A stretch of DNA of 11,277 bases from the NCBI GenBank assembly GCA_011390085.1, contig JAABTB010000042.1, positions 1 to 11,277 of the forward strand, in the 5' to 3' direction. Source of the stretch: Desulfobacula sp. (GTDB taxonomy: Bacteria > Desulfobacterota > Desulfobacteria > Desulfobacterales > Desulfobacteraceae). This document shows positions 1 through 8,467 of this stretch, piece by piece. The translations under genes were made by a program, and so were the position numbers. Each line of letters opens with the position of its first letter. Position 1 is the stretch's first letter. A model generated the notes under the pieces. The model did no database searches. It was not told the origin of the DNA and saw nothing but the letters and a program-made list of their open reading frames with translations.

Positions 1-942
1 GTTGCGCTTGAGCAGATTTCCATCAAATATCTCGGCAGGAAGGGAATTCTCACCGGATTTTTACGCAATATCTCCACTCTTCCTGAGGATGAACGTCCCG
101 ATGCCGGCAAAAATGCAAATCTCCTTAAATTACGGCTTGAAAAAGCAATTCAGGAGAAGCGGTTAGAAATTGAGACTGAAATTGACAGGGATTTTCAAGG
201 CATAGATGTAACCCTTCCGGGACGATTTACAAGAAGAGGCTCTCTTCATCCCATCACCCAGGTGGCCGGGGAAATCAGTGATATCTTTTTAAGACTGGGG
301 TTTGATATTGCGGAAAGTCCTGAAGTGGAGACGGATTATTATAATTTTGAGGCTTTGAATATCCCCAAATACCATCCTGCCAGGGATATGCAGGATACAT
401 TTTATGTATCGGAAAATATTGTTCTGCGAACCCATACTTCGCCTTCGCAACCCCGAGTGATGGAAAAAGCCAAGCCCCCTGTGAGGATTATTTCACCCGG
501 AAAAGTTTTCCGGTGTGATTCCGATATTACTCATACACCCATGTTTCATCAGGTCGAAGGTCTGATGGTGGATAAAAATATCTCTTTTGGCGACTTGAAA
601 GGGATATTGACCACCTTTGTCCATCAATTTTTTGATACACAGACGGCTTTGCGGTTCCGGCCCAGTTTCTTTCCTTTTACCGAACCCAGTGCCGAAGTCG
701 ACATCTGTTGTGTCATGTGCAGGGGGGCAGGGTGCCGGATCTGCTCAAAAACGGGTTGGCTGGAAGTCCTGGGTTCAGGCATGGTCCATCCTGCCGTTTT
801 TGAAAATGTCGGGTATGATACGCGTCAATATACCGGATTTGCATTCGGTATGGGGATTGAACGCCTTGCCATGCTTAAGTATGGGATTGATGACATAAGG
901 AAATTTTTTGAAAACGACATCCGTTTCTTAAGGCAGTTTTAA
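1..942 (+). CDS. pheS: Phenylalanyl-tRNA synthetase alpha subunit (5'-truncated by window edge)
   Basis: PheS is the catalytic alpha subunit of the (alpha-beta)2 cytoplasmic enzyme that charges tRNA-Phe. The frame is open from base 1, so the start codon lies upstream; 313 residues are visible, and since the family is usually about 330-350 long roughly 20-30 are missing. The first ~75 visible residues are the helical, charged N-terminal arm. The class II core follows: HTSPSQPR at visible residues 145-152, the motif 2 region (FRCDSDITHTPMFHQVEGL) from about base 508, and motif 3 with GFAFGMGIERL near base 838. The C-terminus FFENDIRFLRQF is typical of the family. Between FTEPSAEVD and the conserved GWLEVLG lies a short insertion with five Cys codons (706, 709, 718, 733, 742) that E. 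coli PheS lacks. The stop is one base before the pheT start, so the two are surely co-transcribed and probably translationally coupled. Confidence 0.97.
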   Translation, partial: VALEQISIKYLGRKGILTGFLRNISTLPEDERPDAGKNANLLKLRLEKAIQEKRLEIETEIDRDFQGIDVTLPGRFTRRGSLHPITQVAGEISDIFLRLGFDIAESPEVETDYYNFEALNIPKYHPARDMQDTFYVSENIVLRTHTSPSQPRVMEKAKPPVRIISPGKVFRCDSDITHTPMFHQVEGLMVDKNISFGDLKGILTTFVHQFFDTQTALRFRPSFFPFTEPSAEVDICCVMCRGAGCRICSKTGWLEVLGSGMVHPAVFENVGYDTRQYTGFAFGMGIERLAMLKYGIDDIRKFFENDIRFLRQF

Positions 943-943
943 T

Positions 944-3385
944 ATGAAAGTCAGTTTGAACTGGTTAAAGTCGTATATCTCGGTTGACCTTGGACCCTCA
1001 GTCATATCAGAAAAATTGACCATGGCAGGTCTGGAGGTGGAGGCGATTGAAGAAAAATATGATTACCTCACCCATATTGTGGTTGCAAAGGTCCTGGACT
1101 TCAGCCGACATCCGAATGCGGAAAAGCTCTCCATTTGCCGGGTTGATGTGGGAGGGGATCAAACGCTACAGATCGTCTGCGGCGCCCCCAATGTCAGAAA
1201 AGGCATGTTTTCTCCCTGCGCCCTTGAGGGTGCCGTCCTTCCCGGAGATTTAAAAATACAGGCAGGAAAACTCAGAGGAGAAATTTCTCAAGGGATGCTG
1301 TGCAGCGCATCTGAATTGAGGTTGAATTCGGATGCGTCAGGGATCATGGACCTTGAAGGTGAGTATGAGGCCGGAACCCCTCTTGACCAGGCATTGAAAT
1401 TATCCGACACTATTTTTGAACTCAATTTGACCCCCAACCGGCCGGACTGCCTCAGCATGATCGGTGTTGCAAGGGAAATGGGGGCTTTTACCGAATCCGG
1501 GCAGAAAGTAAAGCCTCCTTTGTTCTCTCTTTCCAGAGAAAAAATCGGGAAAGAGTCCATCCATACCCATGCCGAAATTGAGATTCTGGCCCCTGATCTT
1601 TGCCCGAGATATTCTGCAGGCCTTTTGTTTGATGTGAAAATCAAGCCTTCGCCCTTCTGGCTGAAGGAGAGGCTTGAGGCCGTCGGACTGGCCCCTATTA
1701 ATAATGTAGTGGATATTACCAATTTTGTGATGATGGAGATGGGCCAGCCCCTTCACGCATTTGATTTTGATCGAGTGGCAAAGGGAAAAATTATTGTCCG
1801 GAGAGCAGGCAGCGATTCTGAATTTACAACCCTTGACAGTAAAACCCACACCCTTCAGCCGGATATGCTGATGATCTGTGACGGTGAAAGGCCTGTAGCA
1901 CTGGCCGGTGTAATGGGGGGTGAAAACTCCGAGATTACGGATAACACCACCCGGGTTTTGATTGAAAGCGCCTATTTTAATCCGATTTCCATTAGGAAAA
2001 CCGCAAAAATCACCGGAATTGCAACGGATGCTTCCCACAGGTTCGAACGCGGTATTGATCCGGATGGAACCGTGAATGCACTTAAAAGAGCGGTTTCATT
2101 GATTGCGGAACTCTGTGACGCCACTGTTGCACAAGGGTATATTGATGTCTATCCTGAAAAATTTGTACCAACAGATATTGAGTTGAGCGCCACCGCCTTG
2201 AACGCCAGGCTGGGTACCAATCTTGATGCCGACGCCATAAAACGAATATTGGAATCCGTTGAATTTGAAGTCGAAAAAAAGGATGAAGATAAGCTGGTGG
2301 TGGGAGTCCCGTCATTCAGGGTGGATGTGACACGGCCCGAGGACCTTTCCGAAGAAGTGGCTAGACTGTGGGGCTATAACAATATTCAAACCAGTTATCC
2401 GCTGGTGCCGGCCGAGGGCCGGCCGCTTTCTCCCAAAGTGGGTCTCAGAAAAAAGATCCGCCGGATTTTGTCGGGCTTCTCATTATCCGAAGCCATCAAT
2501 TATAATTTTATCCATGAAAATTCATGTGACCGGTTGAATCTTGCCCGAGAAGACAAAAAAAGAAATGTAGAGACCATTTTAAATCCCATTTCCGATCAGA
2601 TGTCGGTTTTAAGAAGTTCAATGATTCCAGGCCTTCTGGAAACCATGAAAAAGAATAATTCCCAGCAGACACCCTCTGTGAGAATCTTTGAGATCGGAAA
2701 GATATTTCATGCGACCCAAAAGGGCGACCTTCCGGAAGAAATTGAAATGGTTGCAGGCCTTTTGACAGGCAATCGATCAGAGCAGACCTGGTATTCAAAA
2801 AAATCTGAAATTGATTTTTTTGATCTGAAGGGTGTGGTTGAGGGCTTTTTTGAAGCCCTTATGATCCGGGATTTGAAGTTTGAGAGAATTGAGGATCAAT
2901 CCTTTCCCTATTATCAAAAAGGGCATGCGGCCTTTATCAAATCAGGAGATATGCTGATCGGCACCCTTGGGAAAATGGATGCCAAGGTTTTAAAGAATTT
3001 CGGATTAAAGCAAGATGCCTTTGTTTTTGACTTCAGTTTTAATGCCATCCAGAATCTGTTGCCGGGGTCCATTACCGCCCGGCTGCTTCCGAAATTCCCT
3101 TCCATTTCAAGAGACATCACGATTATTGTGAGCACTTCCATTGCGGTTGGATCGGTTTTAAAACAAATGGACGCTTTTTTCGGCAGAGAGTCTTTAATTG
3201 AACACATTTTTCTTTTTGACGCTTTTGAAGGCCCACCTCTTTCCGAGGGCAAAAAGTCTTTATCGTATAGAATTATTTACCGGTCCGAGGAAAAAACCCT
3301 AAAAGAAAAAAATATTCAAAAGATTCATGACGCCCTCACAAAAATGCTTTTGAATGAATTTGATGCGTATTTGCCGGAACTTTAG
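944..3385 (+). CDS. pheT: Phenylalanyl-tRNA synthetase beta subunit
   Basis: PheT is the 813-residue beta subunit of phenylalanyl-tRNA synthetase, full length for the bacterial family (about 795-815). It holds tRNA and edits mischarged Tyr-tRNA-Phe. Domains visible in order: the N-terminal MKVSLNWLKSY start typical of the family; an EMAP-type tRNA-binding OB fold at about 43-150 (HPNAEKLSICRVDVG, VCGAPNVRKG); the B3/B4 editing domain at about 215-390 with NNVVDITNFVMMEMGQPLHAFD at 253-274; the B5 domain at about 407-480 ending in RPEDLSEEVARLWGYNNI; a catalytic-like core at about 490-690; and a C-terminal FDX-ACB anticodon-binding domain at about 718-812 (KFPSISRDI ... SLSYRIIYRS). The ATG follows the pheS stop by one base, with a modest AAGG Shine-Dalgarno inside the end of pheS. 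No clear terminator is seen after the TAG stop, so some transcription may run on into the tRNA region. Confidence 0.98.
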   Translation: MKVSLNWLKSYISVDLGPSVISEKLTMAGLEVEAIEEKYDYLTHIVVAKVLDFSRHPNAEKLSICRVDVGGDQTLQIVCGAPNVRKGMFSPCALEGAVLPGDLKIQAGKLRGEISQGMLCSASELRLNSDASGIMDLEGEYEAGTPLDQALKLSDTIFELNLTPNRPDCLSMIGVAREMGAFTESGQKVKPPLFSLSREKIGKESIHTHAEIEILAPDLCPRYSAGLLFDVKIKPSPFWLKERLEAVGLAPINNVVDITNFVMMEMGQPLHAFDFDRVAKGKIIVRRAGSDSEFTTLDSKTHTLQPDMLMICDGERPVALAGVMGGENSEITDNTTRVLIESAYFNPISIRKTAKITGIATDASHRFERGIDPDGTVNALKRAVSLIAELCDATVAQGYIDVYPEKFVPTDIELSATALNARLGTNLDADAIKRILESVEFEVEKKDEDKLVVGVPSFRVDVTRPEDLSEEVARLWGYNNIQTSYPLVPAEGRPLSPKVGLRKKIRRILSGFSLSEAINYNFIHENSCDRLNLAREDKKRNVETILNPISDQMSVLRSSMIPGLLETMKKNNSQQTPSVRIFEIGKIFHATQKGDLPEEIEMVAGLLTGNRSEQTWYSKKSEIDFFDLKGVVEGFFEALMIRDLKFERIEDQSFPYYQKGHAAFIKSGDMLIGTLGKMDAKVLKNFGLKQDAFVFDFSFNAIQNLLPGSITARLLPKFPSISRDITIIVSTSIAVGSVLKQMDAFFGRESLIEHIFLFDAFEGPPLSEGKKSLSYRIIYRSEEKTLKEKNIQKIHDALTKMLLNEFDAYLPEL

Positions 3386-3410
3386 CGGCACATGCTACGG
3401 AAAAGGGTTG

Positions 3411-3439
3411 TTGACAAACCGGATAGAGATTGATATATT
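3411..3439 (+). promoter_or_regulatory. Sigma70-type promoter for tRNA-Gly (and probably the rimP operon)
   Basis: A perfect -35 hexamer TTGACA (3411-3416) is separated by exactly 17 bases from TATATT (3434-3439), a five-of-six match to the -10 consensus. Transcription would begin near 3446, only a few bases before the tRNA 5' end at 3451, as is normal for tRNA genes. The segment just after the -10 box (CCACGG) is GC-rich, a feature associated with stringently controlled stable-RNA promoters; that control is an inference. The promoter lies in the 65-base gap after pheT and is the strongest promoter match I found in the intergenic regions of this window. Confidence 0.85.
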
Positions 3440-3450
3440 CCACGGCTGAT

Positions 3451-3526
3451 GCGGGCATAACTCAGTTGGTAGAGTGCAAGCTTCCCAAGCTTGATGTCGC
3501 GAGTTCGAACCTCGTTGCCCGCTCCA
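3451..3526 (+). tRNA. tRNA-Gly, anticodon CCC
   Basis: The 76 bases fold as a complete cloverleaf with the CCA end encoded. The acceptor stem GCGGGCA pairs with TGCCCGC; the D stem is ACTC/GAGT with loop AGTTGGTA; the anticodon stem CAAGC/GCTTG encloses loop TTCCCAA. That puts CCC at positions 34-36, so it reads GGG codons. The T arm is GCGAG-TTCGAAC-CTCGT, closing with one G-U pair. The discriminator base is T (U73), as in bacterial tRNA-Gly. It stands alone between pheT and rimP behind a strong promoter, and is probably processed out of a transcript that continues into the rimP-nusA operon. Confidence 0.96.
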
Positions 3527-3540
3527 TCTTAGGATGGGAG
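3522..3540 (+). other. Possible hairpin spanning the tRNA CCA end and 3' trailer
   Basis: CTCCATC (3522-3528), which includes the encoded CCA, can pair with GATGGGAG (3533-3540) around the loop TTAG, with one bulged G at 3538 (seven pairs). No T-run follows, so it is not a convincing terminator. In the precursor it would compete with the last acceptor-stem base pair and could influence 3' processing. It may equally be chance. Confidence 0.3.
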
Positions 3541-3614
3541 GCAGGTTTGTTCCATTTATGGGATTTATGAAATAATCTGAGCCATTGCAGGTAAGGCATG
3601 GATTTTGTATCGGG

Positions 3615-3635
3615 AACGGGCATCTGCCCGTTTTT
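3615..3635 (+). terminator. Intrinsic terminator/attenuator between tRNA-Gly and rimP
   Basis: AACGGGC (3615-3621) pairs perfectly with GCCCGTT (3626-3632) around a four-base loop ATCT, and a run of five T (3631-3635) forms the end of the stem and the tail. It ends 30 bases before the rimP ATG, leaving no room for a promoter between terminator and gene. It must therefore be read through, at least in part, if rimP-nusA are transcribed from the tRNA promoter. It probably sets the ratio of tRNA to operon mRNA and is a natural place for NusA feedback, since NusA acts on such hairpins. The short T tract suggests leaky termination. Confidence 0.7.
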
Positions 3636-3665
3636 GTATTTGAGGATATAAGGTGCTGCGAAGAT

Positions 3666-4139
3666 ATGGGTGTTGGGCTGAAAAAGAGCAATTTTTTTGT
3701 TGAAAAGATCAGGGAAGTGGCAGAACCCCTATGCCAGGCTGAAAATTTTGAGCTTGTGCATCTGGAGGTTGTTTCTTTCAACCAGGAAAAGATTGTTCGT
3801 TTTTTTCTGGATAAGCCCGGCGGCATTACACTGGAAGATTGCGTTTACGCCAGCCGCCAACTGGGAGATTTGATTGATGTGTATATTGAGAATATCGGCA
3901 AATACCGGCTCGAGGTTTCTTCTCCCGGGCCCAACCGTCCTTTGAAGAAAAAGGAGGATTTTCTCAGATTCAAGGGTGAGCGGGTAAAAATCGAGACAGC
4001 GGAGTTGATTGAGAACAAAAAAAAGTTTACCGGGATTCTTGAGATAATTAATGATGATTCTGTTGTGATTGCGGTTGATGGGAAAAAGGTTGAGATAAAA
4101 GACCATGCGATCAGCAAAGCAATACTTGCAGGTCAGTAA
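3666..4139 (+). CDS. rimP: Ribosome maturation factor RimP
   Basis: RimP (formerly YhbC/YlxS) binds the maturing 30S subunit in the cytoplasm and helps form its 3' domain. The protein is 157 residues, close to the 150 of E. coli. The N-terminal alpha/beta domain is recognised from CQAENFELVHLEVV, VRFFLDKPGGITLEDC and YRLEVSSPGPNRPLKKKEDF; the smaller C-terminal SH3-like barrel covers about 85-155 (FKGERVKIETAE ... FTGILEIINDDSVVIAVDGKKVEI). I chose the ATG at 3666 because family homology begins there and AAGGTG (3650-3655) gives a ribosome binding site 10 bases upstream. The frame stays open back to a TTG at 3585, but that start would put the terminator hairpin inside the gene. nusA follows 18 bases after the stop, in the classic rimP-nusA-infB order. 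Confidence 0.95.
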   Translation: MGVGLKKSNFFVEKIREVAEPLCQAENFELVHLEVVSFNQEKIVRFFLDKPGGITLEDCVYASRQLGDLIDVYIENIGKYRLEVSSPGPNRPLKKKEDFLRFKGERVKIETAELIENKKKFTGILEIINDDSVVIAVDGKKVEIKDHAISKAILAGQ

Positions 4140-4157
4140 TATGGAGAACACGTAAGC

Positions 4158-5474
4158 ATGTTTATCACGGATATTAAAAGGGTTATTGACCAGGTAAGCC
4201 GAGAAAAAGGAATTGAGCCGGAAGTTCTTATAAATACCATAAAAGAAGCGATTATTTCAGCGGCTAGAAAGAAAATCGGGCCAAGAGCGGATATCGAAGT
4301 CCATTATGATAATAAAACAGGCGAGGTCGAGGTTTTCCATTTTAAAGAAGTGGTAGAGGAAGTTGAATATCCGGACAGTGAACTGACCATCGAAGAAGGA
4401 AATGAATATGATCCTGAATGTGAGATCGGGGATAGCCTCGGAATCCGTATCGATACTGAAGAATTCGGGCGGATTGCTGCACAGTCGGCCAAGCAGGTCA
4501 TTATTCAGAAAATGCGGGAAGCGGAAAGAAATGCCATTTATGATAATTTTATCCATAAAAAGGGTAAAATAATCAATGGGATTGTTCAGCGCTTTGATCG
4601 GGGAAGTATCATCGTTAATCTGGGCCAGGCTGAGGCTGTGCTGAGACCAAGGGACCAGATGCCCAAGGAAAGTTATAAGCGGGGTGACAGGATCAGGGCC
4701 TATGTTCTGGATGTTCTGGAAGAATCAAAGGGCGCACAGATTGTTCTTTCCCGGACCCATCCTGAATTTGTAATCGAATTATTTAAAACCGAAGTGCCGG
4801 AGGTTGCAGAAGGAATTGTAACCCTTCGCGGCGCAGCCAGGGTTCCAGGTGTGAGGGCCAAGGTCGCCGTGTCTTCATCCGATTCGGATGTAGATCCCGT
4901 AGGAGCCTGTGTCGGTATTAAAGGAAATCGGGTTCAGAATATTGTTCAGGAGCTTCGAGGTGAAAAAATTGATATTGTTCAATGGAGTCCGGATATTGCC
5001 AGGTTTGTCTGTAATGCCCTGTCTCCTGCCGAGATTGCAAGGGTCATTATTGATGAAGACAATCGATCCATGGAGGTGATTGTGGCAGATGATTACCTTT
5101 CCATAGCCATCGGAAAGGGGGGGCAGAATGTTTCCCTTGCCTGTGAAATAACCGGCTGGCATCTGGAAGTCACCAGCGAGGCGGAATACAGCCGTGAACT
5201 CAAAGAAGGATATGATGCCCTGATGAAGCTGAAAGGCGTGGGCTTGCCTTTGGCGGAAACATTATTCAAGGGCGGATATTCTTCACTATTGGACATTGCG
5301 GAAGCCGAGGTTGAAGATCTTGCTCAGATTACGGGCTTTGACGAATCCAGAATCAAAGAAATAATGGATGATGCCAAGGTTCTTCTGGAAGAAGAATTAA
5401 ATGGAGAGGACCCGGACAGGGGCCTAAAAAAAGCGGAAGACGATGAACAGGTCCAGGACGGTGAAAAAAGCTAA
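4158..5474 (+). CDS. nusA: Transcription termination/antitermination factor NusA
   Basis: NusA binds RNA polymerase near the RNA exit channel and promotes pausing, hairpin-dependent termination and antitermination. The protein has 438 residues. Domains: N-terminal polymerase-binding domain at about 1-125; S1 RNA-binding domain at about 134-199 (GIVQRFDRGSIIVNLGQAEAVLRPRDQ); KH1 at about 230-280 with GIKGNR at 253-258; KH2 at about 288-342 with the IGKGGQN loop at 318-324; then one helix-hairpin-helix acidic repeat at about 350-412 (LMKLKGVGLPLAETLFKGGYSSLLDIA). E. coli NusA (495 residues) carries two such repeats and Bacillus NusA none, so this is an intermediate form. The tail after 412 is acidic and low in complexity. 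A GGAG sits 11 bases before the ATG. In E. coli NusA represses its own operon through leader terminators; the terminator before rimP would allow the same here, which is inference. Confidence 0.98.
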   Translation: MFITDIKRVIDQVSREKGIEPEVLINTIKEAIISAARKKIGPRADIEVHYDNKTGEVEVFHFKEVVEEVEYPDSELTIEEGNEYDPECEIGDSLGIRIDTEEFGRIAAQSAKQVIIQKMREAERNAIYDNFIHKKGKIINGIVQRFDRGSIIVNLGQAEAVLRPRDQMPKESYKRGDRIRAYVLDVLEESKGAQIVLSRTHPEFVIELFKTEVPEVAEGIVTLRGAARVPGVRAKVAVSSSDSDVDPVGACVGIKGNRVQNIVQELRGEKIDIVQWSPDIARFVCNALSPAEIARVIIDEDNRSMEVIVADDYLSIAIGKGGQNVSLACEITGWHLEVTSEAEYSRELKEGYDALMKLKGVGLPLAETLFKGGYSSLLDIAEAEVEDLAQITGFDESRIKEIMDDAKVLLEEELNGEDPDRGLKKAEDDEQVQDGEKS

Positions 5475-5542
5475 GGGCATGAGACTATCGGCGGGCAGAA
5501 CGGGAAGATTATCAAAAGAGAACAAAATTTTGGGGGCAATAT

Positions 5543-8464
5543 ATGGCGAAGATCAGAGTATACGAGCTGGCAAAAGATCTGAACATGACGAACACAGCAC
5601 TTCTTAATAAAATGAAGGAATTGAAGATTGAAGTTAAAAGCCATATGAGTTCTCTGGAAGACAGCGATATCAGCGCGATTAAACGAAGCCTGTTTGGTAG
5701 GGAAAAAGGGAAAAATGAAGTTAAGGTAAAGCCGTCCGTTATCCGAAGACGCAGGTCACCGGCCGATGAAACTCCAGAGCCCGAAGGTGATGAAGACATA
5801 ACGCCTGCCACCGGGGAAGACACTCCACCGGTGGCTGTCCCTAACATTCACGAAGAAATGCCAAAGGTTCCGGTAATGACGCCAGCCCCCAAGAGTGTTG
5901 AAACCGAGCCCCAAAAAGACAAATCCCTCATAAAAAAGGTCCAGCCCGCCAAGATCATCAGACCTGCCGTGATAGACTCCCCTGTTAGTGATGAACCGGC
6001 AGATTCTGTAAAAATTTCCGGGCAAGACTCTATTGTTTCGGATATTGAAGTCGGGAAAGAAACAGAAGCGGCAGCAGAGCCCGATGCCAAAGAAATGAGC
6101 CCCAATCTTAACCATATGGAAAACCCCGCTCTCAGTGATGAGAATTTGTCGGAGAATCAACCTGAACCCTTTGTGGAAAATGAGATGGCCGTTACGGAGA
6201 CTGACTCGCTGAACATTGAAGATAGAGACGAAAAGGCAAAAAAGAAGAAAAAGAAGAAAAAGTCCACGCCTGCAAAAATCGTCAAAATAGCAGACCCCAT
6301 TGCTCTTGAAAATTTAAGAAAACCAGCCCCGGTTGAAGACAAAAAATGGCCGGGTCCGAAAAGCGATCCCCGTACAGAGGCTCCCAGGAAAAGGCCGTTT
6401 GTTGTTAAAGACCCATTGTCGACGCCTTTTAATGAAATTCCTGAAAAAGAGATTCCTCTCAGCGATACCATTAAACCGGATGAAATAGATGCAGGAAAAT
6501 GGAAAAAAGAAAAAAAACCGGCTATTTTTGGTGATGAAAGCCTTTCCTTTGGCAAAAAAAAGCAGCGTAAACAAAAATCCGTTATTGAGGGAGAAGCTTT
6601 ATACAATACCACCCATAGCCGTAAAAAACGGGGAAAAAAGGAAGCAAAGGGAAATAAAAAGGGCAAGTTTCAAAAAACTCAGATTACCACGCCCAAGGCC
6701 ATCAAAAGAAGAGTTAAAATTGACGAGGCCATCGAGCTGGCCGAACTCGCAAAACGCATGGGAATCAAAGCCAATGAGATGATAGCAAAATTGATGACCC
6801 TGGGTGTCATGGCAACCGTGAATCAAACCATCGATTTTGATACGGCTGTTCTGGTTGCGACTGAATTTGAGTTTGAGGTTGAAAAAGCATCTTTTGAAGA
6901 AGAAACCCTCCTTCATATCGAAGAAAGCCAAGAGGATGAAGGCCAAAGGATTGAAAGGGCTCCGGTGGTTACCATCATGGGCCATGTGGACCATGGCAAG
7001 ACATCCCTTCTGGATGTGATCCGCAAATCAAAAATTGCCAGTGGAGAAGCCGGCGGAATCACCCAGCACATTGGCGCCTATAATGTTCAGACCCCTAAAG
7101 GCGGGCGGGTGACCTTCCTGGATACACCCGGTCATGCCGCTTTTACGGCCATGCGGTCCAGGGGGGCACAGGTCACCGATATTGTTATCCTTGTGGTCGC
7201 TGCCGATGACGGGGTCATGCCCCAGACTATTGAGGCCATCAATCATTCAAAAGCAGCCGGCGTACCGGTCGTGGTGGCCATCAACAAAATGGATAAACCC
7301 GGAGCAGATCCCGACAGAATTATGAGAGAGCTCTCAGAGTATGATCTTCTGTCTGAGGAATGGGGGGGGAATGTTATTTTCGTCAAAGTATCTGCCAAGA
7401 CAGGCAAAGGGATTGATGAACTCCTTGAAATGATTCTGCTGCAATCCGAGGTTCTGGAACTCAAGGCAAATCCCGATCGAAAAGCGACGGGTTATGTGGT
7501 TGAATCCCGTCTTGATGTCGGACGCGGAGCCATTGCCACAGTCCTTGTCAAGCAGGGAACCTTGCGGGACGGAGACCCCATTGTCTGTGGCCTTCATTCC
7601 GGACGGATCAGGGTCATGATCGATGATGCCGGTAACAGAATTAAAGAAGCAGGTCCGAGCACGCCGGTTGAAATTGTTGGTTTGAACGGGATCCCCAATG
7701 CCGGTGATGAATTTATTTCCGTCGCGTCGGAAAAGGATGCAAAACAGATTGCAGGCCACAGAATGCAGAAACAAAGAGCAAAGGAATTGGCTAAGAAGAG
7801 CCGGGCAAATCTTGAGAAGATGTTTGAGAATCTGGGTGCTGCTGAAATCAAGGAACTTAAACTCATTGTGAAAGCAGACGTCCAGGGTTCCATTGAGGCC
7901 CTGAACGATTCATTAAAGGAACTGGCCAAGGAAGAAGTGGATGTTAAAATCGTTCATTCCGGCACCGGCACCATTAATGAATCGGATGTGTCCCTTGCTG
8001 CGGTATCCGATGCCATCATCATTGGGTTTAACGTCCGGCCCACACCCCAGATCCGGGCCCTAGCCAAGGATGAAAATGTGGATATGCGGTTCTATGATAT
8101 TATTTATGATGTAATTAATGACATCAAATCCGCATTGGACGGCATGATGCCATCCACCTTCCATGAAATCATTATCGGCCGGGCCGAAGTCCGGGAGACC
8201 TTTGTTGTTCCGAAGATGGGAACCATTGCCGGATGCCATATTTCAGAAGGAAAAGTGATTCGTGGTAAAAAGATACGGCTCCTGAGAGACGGGGTCATTA
8301 AATGTGATACCGCTTTGTCCTCCCTCAGACGTTTTAAGGATGATGTTAAAGAAGTGGAGCAGGGTTATGAATGCGGTATCGGCCTTGACAGGTATAATGA
8401 TATCAAAATCGGCGATACCATTGAGTGTTACGAAGTTGAAGAACGAAAATATAAGGCTGATTAA
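5543..8464 (+). CDS. infB: Translation initiation factor IF-2
   Basis: IF2 is the GTPase that brings initiator tRNA to the 30S subunit and promotes subunit joining. The protein has 973 residues, at the long end for the family. An IF2_N module occupies 1-53 ([15 protein letters not shown]). A long Pro/Glu/Lys-rich, probably disordered linker spans about 55-385, with a run of eight lysines at 233-240. A second IF2_N-like module lies at about 388-450. The GTPase domain shows G1 GHVDHGKT (480-487), GGITQHIG in the switch region, G3 DTPGH (527-531), G4 NKMD (581-584) and G5 SAK (617-619), all intact. The remaining third is the usual beta-barrel and C-terminal tRNA-binding domains, with VQGSIEAL and [18 protein letters not shown] recognisable. 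A G-rich site (5532-5536) lies six bases before the ATG. The gap to nusA is 68 bases, and no ylxR or ylxQ homologue lies between them. rbfA starts three bases after the stop. Confidence 0.98.
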   Translation: MAKIRVYELAKDLNMTNTALLNKMKELKIEVKSHMSSLEDSDISAIKRSLFGREKGKNEVKVKPSVIRRRRSPADETPEPEGDEDITPATGEDTPPVAVPNIHEEMPKVPVMTPAPKSVETEPQKDKSLIKKVQPAKIIRPAVIDSPVSDEPADSVKISGQDSIVSDIEVGKETEAAAEPDAKEMSPNLNHMENPALSDENLSENQPEPFVENEMAVTETDSLNIEDRDEKAKKKKKKKKSTPAKIVKIADPIALENLRKPAPVEDKKWPGPKSDPRTEAPRKRPFVVKDPLSTPFNEIPEKEIPLSDTIKPDEIDAGKWKKEKKPAIFGDESLSFGKKKQRKQKSVIEGEALYNTTHSRKKRGKKEAKGNKKGKFQKTQITTPKAIKRRVKIDEAIELAELAKRMGIKANEMIAKLMTLGVMATVNQTIDFDTAVLVATEFEFEVEKASFEEETLLHIEESQEDEGQRIERAPVVTIMGHVDHGKTSLLDVIRKSKIASGEAGGITQHIGAYNVQTPKGGRVTFLDTPGHAAFTAMRSRGAQVTDIVILVVAADDGVMPQTIEAINHSKAAGVPVVVAINKMDKPGADPDRIMRELSEYDLLSEEWGGNVIFVKVSAKTGKGIDELLEMILLQSEVLELKANPDRKATGYVVESRLDVGRGAIATVLVKQGTLRDGDPIVCGLHSGRIRVMIDDAGNRIKEAGPSTPVEIVGLNGIPNAGDEFISVASEKDAKQIAGHRMQKQRAKELAKKSRANLEKMFENLGAAEIKELKLIVKADVQGSIEALNDSLKELAKEEVDVKIVHSGTGTINESDVSLAAVSDAIIIGFNVRPTPQIRALAKDENVDMRFYDIIYDVINDIKSALDGMMPSTFHEIIIGRAEVRETFVVPKMGTIAGCHISEGKVIRGKKIRLLRDGVIKCDTALSSLRRFKDDVKEVEQGYECGIGLDRYNDIKIGDTIECYEVEERKYKAD

Positions 8465-8467
8465 TCC

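Noticed and set aside
1400..2038. 212-residue open frame on the minus strand opposite pheT
   Set aside because: It lies wholly within pheT, has biased residue composition typical of an antisense shadow and matches no recognisable family.
2407..2423. GC-rich hairpin GCCGGCC-GAG-GGCCGGC inside pheT
   Set aside because: It codes for an ordinary linker in PheT, has no T tail and no sign of regulatory use; most likely a by-product of codon choice.
3585..3665. Extended rimP reading frame from a TTG at 3585
   Set aside because: The extra 27 residues show no family similarity, the terminator hairpin would lie inside the gene, and the ATG at 3666 has its own ribosome binding site.
6238..6244. A-AAA-AAG slippery heptamer in infB (a second copy at 5932-5938), suggesting programmed -1 frameshifting
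   Set aside because: Both lie in Lys-rich linker codons where the motif is expected by composition; the -1 frame after the copy at 6238 reaches a stop within about 20 codons, and I saw no clear stimulating hairpin or upstream Shine-Dalgarno.
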